The notes beneath the pieces were generated by a model. It saw only the letters and a program-made list of their open reading frames with translations. It made no database searches and was not told the origin of the DNA. The position numbers and the translations under genes were made by a program. A DNA stretch of 64,000 bases from Galaxea fascicularis. Its lineage: Eukaryota > Cnidaria > Anthozoa > Scleractinia > Euphylliidae. Every line of letters starts with the position of its first letter. Position 1 is the first letter of the stretch. Below are positions 21,830 through 32,469 of the stretch, piece after piece. The stretch lies in NCBI GenBank assembly GCA_948470475.1, contig OX419343.1, forward strand, positions 7,360,241 to 7,424,240. The letters run 5' to 3'.

Positions 21830-22400
21830 CACTCTAGATATATACCACTGATATCTACAGTTTGGAACACGTACTACGCTTGGGCTGCCTGTGGATATAT
21901 ATGGAGAAGATGTATCAGTCCCAATGTATCTTGCCGCCTAGACTTTTTTCTCATCAGTCGTGGTGTATATGGCAAAGTGACGAATTCTGATATTTTAGCT
22001 GCATACAAAACCGACCTTTCCATGATTACCCTTAATTTAGGTGTCACAGCAAATCCCAGAGGTCCGGGCCTATGAAAACTTAACACCTCTTTCCTGACAA
22101 ATATAGATTATATAAATCGAATCAAAATGGTTTTCTCTCAGACATGCGAAGATTACAAAGATGACAATAACATTGACGACGCCTTGCTCAGGGAAACAAT
22201 TAAACTTAAAGTTAGGGAGGCATCAATTTTTTATGGAAACGAAAAGCTGTCCTTAGGAGAACGGAAGAAAACAGACTCTACGCGAATTTAACATATTTGG
22301 AGAAAAAGATTGAAGAGCCACTACCCCCTCAGTTGAAAGAATTTAATCAACAGTTGATCGAGGCAATAGAAAACCTAGAAAAAAATTTACGAATATAAAA
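21830..22400 (+). pseudogene. L1/Tx1-like LINE, endonuclease end and linker, unit 1
   Basis: In broken frames: RLDFFLISRGVYGKVTNSD, ITLNLGVTANPRGPGL, KLNTSFLTNIDYINRIK, then KLKVREASIFYGNEKLS. This is the C-terminus of an APE-type endonuclease and the start of the RT linker of L1/Tx1-like ORF2. Several stops and shifts. It is interrupted at about 22401 by an inserted DNA element. Confidence 0.65.
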
Positions 22401-23178
22401 CTTTGGGTGCGTTTCCTTGGGAGAATCAATGATCGGATATTTGATCAAATTTTGTGCAAATTTGCATTTGTAAGAGACTACCCCCAACCAATTGAGTCCA
22501 TTGAGAGCCCTCATGGGAGTTCTAGGGAGACAAGAGTAATTTATGCCAGTAAGCAAGTATATGTCCTGCAAACAATAGCCATTCTGCGCCATGATCATGC
22601 GGATTCTTAACACCAAAGAGACGAAAAATCCTAAAATGGATTTTTGCGGTTATTTTGAAAATGGTGGCCAGCCAATATTTATCTTGTGAGGAGGTCCTCG
22701 TGGACGATTTACCGCAACAACAGCTTCTTCTAGGACCAGAAGATGAAGCAGCAGCATTGAACGGGTGGTAAAGACGAAGAGTTCTGCAAACTAGAAATCA
22801 AGAGATCCGTTGCATTATTAACTCCCCTCAACTTGCATTGTGAAGCAACGAGTATGGCGTCGAATGTCTGCTATTTGCGTTTGAAATCTGTCTAGCATTG
22901 GCGAAATTTGTGTAGCTTTGAAATATCCCCTAATTAGTCATGATTTTCCTTGAACATTTATCTATCTATAAAACCGTGTACTTTTTTCGGGTCCGTTCCT
23001 CAGAGAAACGTACCGATCATGAATCCTGAAAATCTGGATTTAGATTATATCTAATTTATCCACTCAGAGTGTGGATTCTTCAGATTCATGATCCATTTTT
23101 GGATTTTAGTAAAGAAACGCAAAATCCGTTTTTGGATCTTAGAATCCGGATTTGGATTTTCCTAACGAAATGCATCGC
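22401..23178. mobile_element. DNA element inserted in the LINE, unit 1
   Basis: The LINE frame stops at about 22400 and resumes at about 23179 (AAGAGTGCTATCCTGCGG, then RWHNEGEKNSR). The inserted tips TTTGGGTGCGTTTCCTTGGG and, in reverse, TTGCGATGCATTTCGTTAGG are imperfect inverted repeats, with GGATTT-rich subterminal motifs near 23050-23160. Target duplication unclear. Confidence 0.55.
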
Positions 23179-24540
23179 AAGAGTGCTATCCTGCGGTCCA
23201 AAACTCGTTGGCACAATGAAGGTGAGAAAAACTCAAGGTATATTTCTATTTAGAAATATAGAAATATTAAATATTAAATATTATTTAGAAAAGCGGCACT
23301 TCACACGTAAGGCTTTGAGTCAACTTCGTCGAACCGATGTCCAACTCACCTTTATCCATGAAATTCTTCAAGAATGTGTAAACTTCTATAGGGAGCTATG
23401 TAGCAGCAGAAAAACACAAAATAGTTAAAAGGACCTTGAGTTCTTCCCAAGAGAAAATTGCGTGAGGTTGGATGAGGACGGCAAAGCGTCTCAGTTATGA
23501 AGGCCTTCTACCAGTTAGTGAATGCTTAGGTGCGCTAAAGACAATGGAATCAAATACGTCTCCAGGTTCGGACGGCTTCCCCGCTGAATTCTATAAAGTC
23601 TTTTGGAATGACATTTCTACCCTCTTTGTGAATGCCATTAACTGCTCTTTCCAAAGAGGGCAACTTTCCGTCCGTGACCCAGAGGCAAGGAATACTTTCT
23701 GTTTTACCGAGGAAAAACAAAAATCCTCTTTTCCTAAAGAACTGGAGGCCAATTACTCTTTTAAATTGCGATTACAAAATTGCATCGAAAGCGATAGGAA
23801 ATCGAATGAAACGGGTACTCCTTGAAATTATTAACAATGACCTGAGTGGTTTTCTAAAAGGACGCTCCGTTGCAGAAAATACTTGACAGAATAATAAATT
23901 TCGCGGACGACATGAATAAACCCGGGTTATTGATGTTCGTAGATTTCGAAAAGGCATTCGATTCGATCGAGTGGGACTTCATAGAAAGAGCTCTTGTTTA
24001 TTTCAATTTCGGTCCCTCGTTGGTGAACTGGTTCAAATTATTTTATAATGATGCGTCGACCGCTATCCAAAACAACGGTTGGGTCTCAGAGCACTTCACT
24101 CTCAGTAGAGGGGTCAGACAAGGGTGCCCAATGTCCCTTTATTTGTTGATAATAGCAGTAAAGATAATTGCCAATTTCATAAGGAGAGACAATGACATAA
24201 AGGGGTTTGAAACGAATGGGGCCGAACACAGACTAAGCCAATACGCCGACGATACGACATTGATACTCGATGGTTCTGACGGCGCCTTTCTACGCGCAGT
24301 AGAAGTTTGAACAGCTTTCACTTGATCTCTGGGCTTAAAACTAAATTTGGAGAAAACCAAAGTGCTTTGGGTGGGTTCAGCAAAAGAGAGAGGACCAATA
24401 CAGTGTAGCAACCCAGATATCTCCTGGGTGAAAGGAAAGGTTTTTGCATCGGGCGTTTCGTTCGCAGCAGACATCCAGAAATATAATGCTCCGTTCCAAC
24501 TACGATGAGAGGATCACGAAAATAAAAAATGTGAACGAAT
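23179..24540 (+). pseudogene. L1/Tx1-like LINE reverse transcriptase, unit 1
   Basis: In order: NLEKRHF-like start (LEKRHFTRKALSQLRR), ESNTSPGSDGFPAEFYKVF, WRPITLLNCDYKIASKA, FVDFEKAFDSIEWDFIE, SRGVRQGCPMSLYL, QYADDTTLILDGSD. The YADD catalytic motif is intact. At least four frameshifts or stops break it (near 23420, 23690, 23880 and 24310). It is cut at 24562 by the duplication joint. Confidence 0.85.
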
Positions 24541-25359
24541 TATGGCAGTTCAGAAGGTTTACTTCATTTTAGGATGACCTACTTAAGGTAGAGGCATAAA
24601 CAGAAAGTGACTAAGCTGGGATCGCGAAAATTATATTTTCCCAAAAGTGACTAAGATGGGGTCTATAATTGGCCACAGAATAGACTATAATGGGGTAGGG
24701 GTTCTGAGAGGCCAGCGGCACATACCCAGCAAATATTGACCCAAGTACCCCCCCCCCCGGGGGTCATAGGTCGGCAAACAACGTGCTTCAGAAATGTTCT
24801 TTTAAAAAATGCGTCCAAGTCAAAGTTTAAGTCAGAGGTCATCCTTCAGATCACTTACCAAATTTACTCTGTGAAAAACTCCCGGGCAAACTGGACAATA
24901 ACAGCGCCAAAGACCATAGCTTTCCAATCGAGCCGATCGCAACCAGTACGACACAGTGTCACGGAAAAGAGCGCGAAAAATAACTGGCGTCCCGCTGGCA
25001 ACATGTCACCGCGTCCTATTCGTCTTAGTGCGTTACTTTTTCCCTGATGCGTGACATGCAATGAGTTCTGACCTCGTCCGTGACAAAAAATGCACATACC
25101 CAGAAACAACGCATTTTTGACGATCGTTCAGATCCACGATCCGAACCTCCTCACAAGCAAAATCCAAAATCCGGACCCAAAAAAGCGATGAAACCGCAAA
25201 CCGCTGCAACTTCAGGATCCGCAAATCCGTTACAATTTCGCTCTCAATCCGAAATCCGGGCAAAATAATTTTCAGAATCCGCCGATCCGTTAGCCTATTC
25301 ACCCCCCTCCTTGAAGAAACGATAAAATAAACATAAATACCATTTTATTTTGACATACT

Positions 25360-25930
25360 CACTCTAGATATATACCACTGATATCTACAGTTTGGAACAC
25401 GTACTACGCTTGGGCTGCCTGTGGATATATATGGAGAAGATGTATCAGTCCCAATGTATCTTGCCGCCTAGACTTTTTTCTCATCAGTCGTGGTGTATAT
25501 GGCAAAGTGACGAATTCTGATATTTTAGCTGCATACAAAACCGACCTTTCCATGATTACCCTTAATTTAGGTGTCACAGCAAATCCCAGAGGTCCGGGCC
25601 TATGAAAACTTAACACCTCTTTCCTGACAAATATAGATTATATAAATCGAATCAAAATGGTTTTCTCTCAGACATGCGAAGATTACAAAGATGACAATAA
25701 CATTGACGACGCCTTGCTCAGGGAAACAATTAAACTTAAAGTTAGGGAGGCATCAATTTTTTATGGAAACGAAAAGCTGTCCTTAGGAGAACGGAAGAAA
25801 ACAGACTCTACGCGAATTTAACATATTTGGAGAAAAAGATTGAAGAGCCACTACCCCCTCAGTTGAAAGAATTTAATCAACAGTTGATCGAGGCAATAGA
25901 AAACCTAGAAAAAAATTTACGAATATAAAA
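25360..25930 (+). pseudogene. L1/Tx1-like LINE, endonuclease end and linker, unit 2
   Basis: Same sequence as 21830-22400, copied by the tandem duplication. Confidence 0.65.
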
Positions 25931-26709
25931 CTTTGGGTGCGTTTCCTTGGGAGAATCAATGATCGGATATTTGATCAAATTTTGTGCAAATTTGCATTTG
26001 TAAGAGACTACCCCCAACCAATTGGAGTCCATTGAGAGCCCTCATGGGAGTTCTAGGGAGACAAGAGTAATTTATGCCAGTAAGCAAGTATATGTCCTGC
26101 AAACAATAGCCATTCTGCGCCATGATCATGCGGATTCTTAACACCAAAGAGACGAAAAATCCTAAAATGGATTTTTGCGGTTATTTTGAAAATGGTGGCC
26201 AGCCAATATTTATCTTGTGAGGAGGTCCTCGTGGACGATTTACCGCAACAACAGCTTCTTCTAGGACCAGAAGATGAAGCAGCAGCATTGAACGGGTGGT
26301 AAAGACGAAGAGTTCTGCAAACTAGAAATCAAGAGATCCGTTGCATTATTAACTCCCCTCAACTTGCATTGTGAAGCAACGAGTATGGCGTCGAATGTCT
26401 GCTATTTGCGTTTGAAATCTGTCTAGCATTGGCGAAATTTGTGTAGCTTTGAAATATCCCCTAATTAGTCATGATTTTCCTTGAACATTTATCTATCTAT
26501 AAAACCGTGTACTTTTTTCGGGTCCGTTCCTCAGAGAAACGTACCGATCATGAATCCTGAAAATCTGGATTTAGATTATATCTAATTTATCCACTCAGAG
26601 TGTGGATTCTTCAGATTCATGATCCATTTTTGGATTTTAGTAAAGAAACGCAAAATCCGTTTTTGGATCTTAGAATCCGGATTTGGATTTTCCTAACGAA
26701 ATGCATCGC
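25931..26709. mobile_element. DNA element inserted in the LINE, unit 2
   Basis: Copy of 22401-23178 with one extra G near 26024. Confidence 0.55.
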
Positions 26710-28228
26710 AAGAGTGCTATCCTGCGGTCCAAAACTCGTTGGCACAATGAAGGTGAGAAAAACTCAAGGTATATTTCTATTTAGAAATATAGAAATATTA
26801 AATATTAAATATTATTTAGAAAAGCGGCACTTCACACGTAAGGCTTTGAGTCAACTTCGTCGAACCGATGTCCAACTCACCTTTATCCATGAAATTCTTC
26901 AAGAATGTGTAAACTTCTATAGGGAGCTATGTAGCAGCAGAAAAACACAAAATAGTTAAAAGGACCTTGAGTTCTTCCCAAGAGAAAATTGCGTGAGGTT
27001 GGATGAGGACGGCAAAGCGTCTCAGTTATGAAGGCCTTCTACCAGTTAGTGAATGCTTAGGTGCGCTAAAGACAATGGAATCAAATACGTCTCCAGGTTC
27101 GGACGGCTTCCCCGCTGAATTCTATAAAGTCTTTTGGAATGACATTTCTACCCTCTTTGTGAATGCCATTAACTGCTCTTTCCAAAGAGGGCAACTTTCC
27201 GTCCGTGACCCAGAGGCAAGGAATACTTTCTGTTTTACCGAGGAAAAACAAAAATCCTCTTTTCCTAAAGAACTGGAGGCCAATTACTCTTTTAAATTGC
27301 GATTACAAAATTGCATCGAAAGCGATAGGAAATCGAATGAAACGGGTACTCCTTGAAATTATTAACAATGACCTGAGTGGTTTTCTAAAAGGACGCTCCG
27401 TTGCAGAAAATACTTGACAGAATAATAAATTTCGCGGACGACATGAATAAACCCGGGTTATTGATGTTCGTAGATTTCGAAAAGGCATTCGATTCGATCG
27501 AGTGGGACTTCATAGAAAGAGCTCTTGTTTATTTCAATTTCGGTCCCTCGTTGGTGAACTGGTTCAAATTATTTTATAATGATGCGTCGACCGCTATCCA
27601 AAACAACGGTTGGGTCTCAGAGCACTTCACTCTCAGTAGAGGGGTCAGACAAGGGTGCCCAATGTCCCTTTATTTGTTGATAATAGCAGTAAAGATAATT
27701 GCCAATTTCATAAGGAGAGACAATGACATAAAGGGGTTTGAAACGAATGGGGCCGAACACAGACTAAGCCAATACGCCGACGATACGACATTGATACTCG
27801 ATGGTTCTGACGGCGCCTTTCTACGCGCAGTAGAAGTTTGAACAGCTTTCACTTGATCTCTGGGCTTAAAACTAAATTTGGAGAAAACCAAAGTGCTTTG
27901 GGTGGGTTCAGCAATAGAGAGAGGACCAATACAGTGTAGCAACCCAGATATCTCCTGGGTGAAAGGAAAGGTTTTTGCATCGGGCGTTTCGTTCGCAGCA
28001 GACATCCAGAAATATAATGCTCCGTTCCAACTACGATGAGAGGATCACGAAAATAAAAAATGTGAACGAATTATGGCAGTTCAGAAGGTTTACTTCAATT
28101 TGCAAAATAACTCTTATTAAAAGTCCTCTGGTTTCCCAACTTGTCTATATTCTAACACCTCTACCCACCTCCACGGAGGCATGACAAAAGGTCAATAAAC
28201 TTCTTTTTGATTTTCTTTGGGACGGTAA
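26710..28228 (+). pseudogene. L1/Tx1-like LINE reverse transcriptase, unit 2 with its native downstream part
   Basis: Copy of the unit-1 RT with the same breaks. After 28093 it continues past the duplication joint (ITLIKSPLVSQLVYILTPLP, then LLFDFLWDGKG), which is the original continuation of the LINE. It ends at the 39-bp gypsy-derived segment at 28229. Confidence 0.85.
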
Positions 28229-28267
28229 AGGAGAAAAGGTGTGTCCTTCGGGCGTGGTGTTACGGAC
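28229..28267. mobile_element. 39-bp gypsy fragment between LINE and host sequence
   Basis: Identical over 39 bases to 34508-34546 and 40716-40754, inside the integrase C-terminal region of the gypsy copies. It lies between the LINE (GGTAAAGG) and sequence leading into a damaged MMADHC exon. The first ten bases also fit the LINE, so the join has microhomology. Confidence 0.7.
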
Positions 28268-28369
28268 TGGTTTGTTTCTGCAACTTGCAAAAAACATTTC
28301 AGGACATACAACGAACTTAAGGAGTTATCTTCTCAAGAGTAACCTTTATTTCATATTTGATAGTTTAAC

Positions 28370-28575
28370 TGATGTAGAAGAGCAGTACTGCTGGTACCGT
28401 GGAGTGCAGTGTTCAGCAGTGTCCAGGATTCCTTCACCATGGATTCATGGAGCTGTTTCCCGACATCAGAATACAGCTGGGTCAGTTAACTATTGTTAGC
28501 ATCAGCCAATAAACCAAGAATGACATGACTGCTTGGTCACCTGAGTTGGAGGATGAAAGGGATGACCTTATCGCC
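28370..28575 (+). pseudogene. MMADHC: Damaged MMADHC exon
   Basis: Frame at 28402 reads VECSVQQCPGFLHHGFMELF, PDIRIQLGQLTIVSISQ, stop (TAA at 28510-28512), then TKNDMTAWSPELEDERDDL. This aligns by eye with the MMADHC region just upstream of the FxxxAKEIC exon. Upstream, a frameshift separates DVEEQY from VECS. There is no GT donor at the expected phase-0 end (after about 28575); a SINE starts there instead. Either the locus is a dead copy, or the stop, shift and missing donor reflect an assembly or haplotype problem. MMADHC directs cobalamin to its two enzymes. Confidence 0.7.
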
Positions 28576-28579
28576 TGTT

Positions 28580-28975
28580 TATAGTTTATAGTAGCTTCCA
28601 TTTAGTGAACATGACAAGCAACACTAAATGAGGGACTGACATACGGACTCGAAGTCCCAACGAGGTCAGCCCCACTTTCCTGAATAGAACAGGCCGGCAC
28701 TAGGGGTGGTCACAGCCAGGGTTCGTTACGTCCCTAGTGGTTCTTTAACGTCCCACGGAAACAATTGTAAAGGATTGTGAGACGGGACCTCCGGTTTATC
28801 GTCCTTATCCGAGAAGACTAGAAAGTCTAACCATTTGTAGATGTCATTGCAAAGGAAGCACTTTCTCCTCAGTTATTTGAAGACCCTGAGTGTTGGTCCG
28901 GCCGGGGTTTGAACCCACGACCGCCCGCACGTTAGTCCGGAACTCAACCAACTCAGCTAACCGGTCGGCGGTGTA
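28580..28975 (-). repeat. tRNA-derived SINE directly after the MMADHC exon relic
   Basis: On the minus strand the head has the A box TAGCTGAGTTGGTTGAG and the B box GGTTCAAACCCC. The body includes GACGTTAAAGAACCACTAGG, and the end is a TATAAAC-type tail at about 28580-28592. It occupies the position where the exon's splice donor would be expected. Confidence 0.8.
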
Positions 28976-29174
28976 AGCCTTGGAATTTTATCACTTTTGA
29001 CATACTTAACAGACGACTGGTCATGTGGTTTTTAAAAAGTCCACAAGTCAGAAATCTTTGTTGGAAGTCCTTAAGCTGGTTACCGTATACCTTCAGAGGT
29101 GTCTCGCGTCCAAGCGATGTAGCGCATCTGGTTTAAACTGTAGATACCTATACTCCCATATCAAATTTAAGGCC

Positions 29175-29368
29175 GGGTCTATTTTACAGGTCACATGCCA
29201 TAGGTCAGAGGAACAGGTGACTGTTTTATCGATTGTTAACTGAGGCAAACAGTTTCACACTGATCCAAAACAAATTTTGGATAGTGATTAGGGCTAGGAG
29301 ACTCTTTTGGGCTTGTTTATTTATCTGTAGCACGGTGACCTGTGGAATGTGACCTGTAAAATAAACCC
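29175..29368. mobile_element. MITE, family D (GGGTCTATTTTACAGG tips), copy 1
   Basis: GGGTCTATTTTACAGGTCAC at the left and its reverse complement at the right. GCC lies outside both ends. Two further copies sit inside the gypsy elements (32546-32751 and 38754-38959). Confidence 0.8.
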
Positions 29369-30429
29369 GCCGCAAATATAAGCTTATAGAGCTGGCTATA
29401 AAACTATACCAAGAATTTTGAAATAAAATGAATTGTCGAATTTTTCACAACTTCAAAATGCGAGTGTCCGAATCCCCTTTTTAAAGCTACAAGTTTTTGT
29501 CTTTTGCTAATTTAATTTGTTCCTCAGTTTCCAGACCCAATGCACTAAAAAAATGTGTCTGCATTTTGCCATACTCGTTTACAGTGAAGCACACTTTTTA
29601 AATTATAGTTTTGAAAAAATGTAAAATGATCACACAAAAATTGCTTTCAGGGAAAAAATCTTTCGAAATAAAAAATTCGCAAACACATTTTTGTTGTTTT
29701 ATATGTTAATCTAGCCATTGTCCAAATTTGAGGGCAAACAGACAATTTCCCTTTGACTGTTAGCTCTTTAAAGGGCCCCCTTCAAGTAAAACAATTGATT
29801 TGAGGAGACAGCGCTAAGATTATCAATCAAATGGTAATTCTTACTTCTGTAAAACCACCATTTCTCCACCAATATTTCAATTTTTTAATAATTTTTTTTA
29901 CATTATTTAGAGATCCCATTTTGATCATTACTTTAACCAAAAAAATCCAAATTTGAAGAAAATTGCTGATCTGAAGGTATATGGTAACCTTAATCTGCTT
30001 TCGCCCCCATCCTATCACCCCAAAATCAAGGCTGGAAGGGTGGGTCAGGATTACAACTCTAAGAGAGCCTTTTTTCAGAAGAAAGAGGATCCTCTAGACT
30101 GGGAATTAATCAAGAAAATGGCAGGAAAAAATGAAATAATAAAACACTGTAATGGGACAGCAATGGAGATAATTGGGAAAATTACACAAAGTATTGTCCA
30201 AACAGCGTTTCTCAGAACTTCACATGGGAAGTCAGTACTTTGGTCCTTCAAAAATCTTTGGGGAAATCAGGGTTTTGGGAGCACTTGCCATCTAGTAGAC
30301 ATTAGTGGCGTGGTTTGTTAATGATCAGCAGTATCATGACTATGATTAGGTTTGCCATGTATTATTTCTTAAACAGAAGCCAGTTTAGAAGTTTTCAAAG
30401 TGGGAAATTTGCATGTGTGTGCCGGGTTT
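29369..30429. other. Spacer or intron upstream of MMADHC exons, nothing recognised
   Basis: A 122-codon plus-strand frame at 29953-30321 (starting MKKIADLKVYGN) has no family I recognise, and no splice signals fit MMADHC. Confidence 0.4.
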
Positions 30430-30473
30430 CTTTTCACATTCTGAAAGATTTAGGTCTTTCAGAATGTGAAAAG
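30430..30473. repeat. Perfect 19-bp inverted repeat, 6-base loop
   Basis: CTTTTCACATTCTGAAAGA, loop TTTAGG, then the exact reverse complement. It is in the intron before the MMADHC exon at 30661. Confidence 0.95.
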
Positions 30474-30660
30474 TCCTGGTATGTTTATGTTTAGATTATA
30501 TTTTGTCCAAAAAATCAGCTACTGAAATGAATATTCCACTCAACAAACCAAGCGAGTAATCCATTCATTTGACAGACTTGACACTCACATTGGTGAGTGA
30601 GCAAGAGTTAATTTCAAACCCTGGGAAATGACTTCTTGAACTGTCCATATCATGTTGTAG

Positions 30661-31516
30661 TTTGTGGAGAGTGCTAAAGAGATCTGTGACAGTCTTCTAG
30701 CAGCTGGCTACTGGGCAGACTTCATTGATCCATCATCAGGAACTGCAGTGAGTATAAGCATCATTATAGTACACTCGACAAAATTACTGATTGGTCGAGA
30801 GCAGTACAATTAATCCCAAATAGTACTCCATAGGAGTACCCATTAAGTTTCCATGACAATGACACGTAGGTTTGTAATTTTGTTGAATGTACTATAAATA
30901 AAAAATTGCATGACCTTCTCGTACAATTCGGGATTAATAGATACTCGTGATTTTGAAGGTTCTCAAATTGCACTCGCCTAAAAGCTCGAGCAATTTTGAG
31001 AACTTTCAAAATCACTCGTATCTATTAATCCTGAATTGTCAACCAAGATGTCACGTCATATGTGTATCCAAAAATCAGTACTAAGTCCAAACAGTGATCA
31101 GAGCTTACGTTCTCCTTACAGTATGACTGTTACAGCTAACACACAGGTTATGAGAATAAAGGAAATGATCATCAAACATGAAATGTCTTGATGGTTAACC
31201 AAATTCTCTGTGCTAGTTAGTAGTATAAGTAATATAAGTGGACCAGTCGAGAGAATATGCATATTGATCTCAGGGGTTAGACGATTAATCCACATTTGTA
31301 TTATGTCTCCAGTTCTTTGGCCCACACACAAATTGCACGTTGTTTGAGACAGACGAGCGATACAACCACCTGGGCTTCAACATTATGGACCTTGGCTGCT
31401 GTAAAGTGATCTCTCATCCCCTCTGGGGATCATTTACCTTTGTGGGAACCATATTTACCAATGCCCCTGCTAACTCAGATGTTCTGGGACATAGTTTGCT
31501 ACAGAAAAATAGCTGA
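30661..31516 (+). CDS. MMADHC: MMADHC (cobalamin trafficking protein CblD), last two exons
   Basis: Exons 30661-30747 (ttgtag before, GTGAGT after) and 31313-31516 (ctccag before, TGA stop) join in phase 0 to 96 residues: [29 protein letters not shown], then [35 protein letters not shown] and [12 protein letters not shown]. These match the C-terminal nitroreductase-like domain of MMADHC, which partners MMACHC in handling vitamin B12 in cytosol and mitochondria. Both exons are open and conserved, in contrast to the broken exon at 28370-28575. Other upstream exons are missing from the window, so either they lie far upstream beyond the tandem duplication or this is a truncated copy. Confidence 0.9.
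30927..31038. mobile_element. Hairpin element in the last MMADHC intron
   Basis: ATTCGGGATTAATAGATACT followed by CGTGATTTTGAAGGTTCTCA is returned as an imperfect reverse complement at about 30991-31038. The arm is about 45 bases. A probable small MITE. Confidence 0.7.
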
Positions 31517-32018
31517 AAAAGAAGAGAACATTTCTTCTTTGGTTGTTTTTATTAGGTCCTGTAAAACAAAGGTTTATGTGAGCTATTTTACGAACACTTT
31601 CAACTGCCAAAAGTCAAATGATATGGCAATCAAAACAATGGTTTCTGCTGTTTCTTGAGAAGTTCTTTTGGCAATCAAAAGTGTTGTCGTAAATTTAGCT
31701 TAGAAGGTAACCAACAGTGTTGCTGTATATTTTTTATTTTTAAGGGAAAGTACAAAACAATAGAAAGTTAAATTCCATCACAAAATCCTTCTATTCAAGG
31801 GTTGTGGAGATTATCTGAACAGCTCCTTCCAGCTTACTGTGTGTTGAAGCAGTTGATTGTTATTTAAATGTCTGACTCGCATACCTTTCCTCAAAACCTC
31901 AAACTATATTTATCAAACTACATCTAAACTGTTAGAGTGGAATAGTGTCTGCATTGCTTCTGTCCCGTGAATTTTGCAAAGTCCAGCTTACTTATAACAA
32001 ACCTATGAAAGATATATG
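31517..32018 (+). other. MMADHC 3' UTR and spacer
   Basis: AT-rich, no ORF or repeat recognised before the first gypsy LTR. Confidence 0.4.
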
Positions 32019-32150
32019 CGTAATAAGGCAACAGCGGTCAACGATTCAACTAGGATTTATTATGACAACATGGCCGACTTACAAGCTCGAACAACCTTAT
32101 ACAAGAAATCATGGGTATAATCATTCTACAGTAAAGCATGATGGGTAACA
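32019..32150 (-). repeat. Gypsy LTR 1 (left, 3' LTR of copy A)
   Basis: 132 bp. On the minus strand it starts TGTTACCCATCATGC and should end TTATTACA; here the final dinucleotide is mutated (CG instead of TG on the plus strand). Nearly identical to LTR 2. A purine-rich tract (GAAGAAGAAGG on the minus strand) lies just upstream. Confidence 0.85.
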
Positions 32151-32370
32151 CGCCTTCTTCTTCAAACTAAACCATAGAACTTGGAATATGTCAATAACAC
32201 TGAAAAATAGCAAGTAAAACGAACACGCAGCTATAATGTCTGTAATCCCATTTTGCGGTATTGTCACTACTGCCAGAAGTCAATATGTATGGTCCACACT
32301 GGTCTACAGCAATGGATTGTCTGCACCTGTGACAAGAAATTTGCGAAACACAGTGGTTAACGTTGTGGGG

Positions 32371-32469
32371 TTAGTCTGAATATCGAGCAGGACGTCGAAT
32401 GACTCGCCCACTACGAGTTACAGTTTGAGGTTTAGGCAAACTAGAGGCCGTATTGTCCTTCACTCGGGC
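32371..32469 (-). pseudogene. gypsy pol C-terminal end, copy A, separated by insertion
   Basis: Minus frame reads KARVKDNTASSLPKPQTVTR then SGRVIRRPARYSD and stop, a typical retroelement pol C-terminus. The preceding part of pol ends SGFLWKARV at 33880 or so; the 1.4-kb insertion lies between. Confidence 0.75.

Larger units (their letters stand above)
21034..24562. repeat. Tandem duplication, unit 1 (3529 bp)
   Basis: Unit 1 starts at TTCA 21034 and ends before TTCA 24563. It contains the last 200 bp of the CCCGGG MITE, the right end of the hAT-like element, a LINE endonuclease-linker piece, an inserted DNA element and the LINE RT. It differs from unit 2 by a C-run length change, one inserted G and about one substitution. 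Confidence 0.95.
24563..28093. repeat. Tandem duplication, unit 2 (3531 bp)
   Basis: Directly abuts unit 1 in the same orientation. Differences from unit 1 seen by eye: one extra C in the run near 24750, one extra G near 26024, and A to T near 27914. The last TTCA (28094) leads into the LINE sequence that originally followed. Confidence 0.95.

Noticed and set aside
28865..28975. Possible functional tRNA gene on the minus strand
   Set aside because: Good A and B boxes, but the acceptor stem does not close and a SINE body follows directly.
29953..30321. 122-codon ORF upstream of MMADHC exons
   Set aside because: Does not match MMADHC or any family I know, and lacks suitable splice sites.
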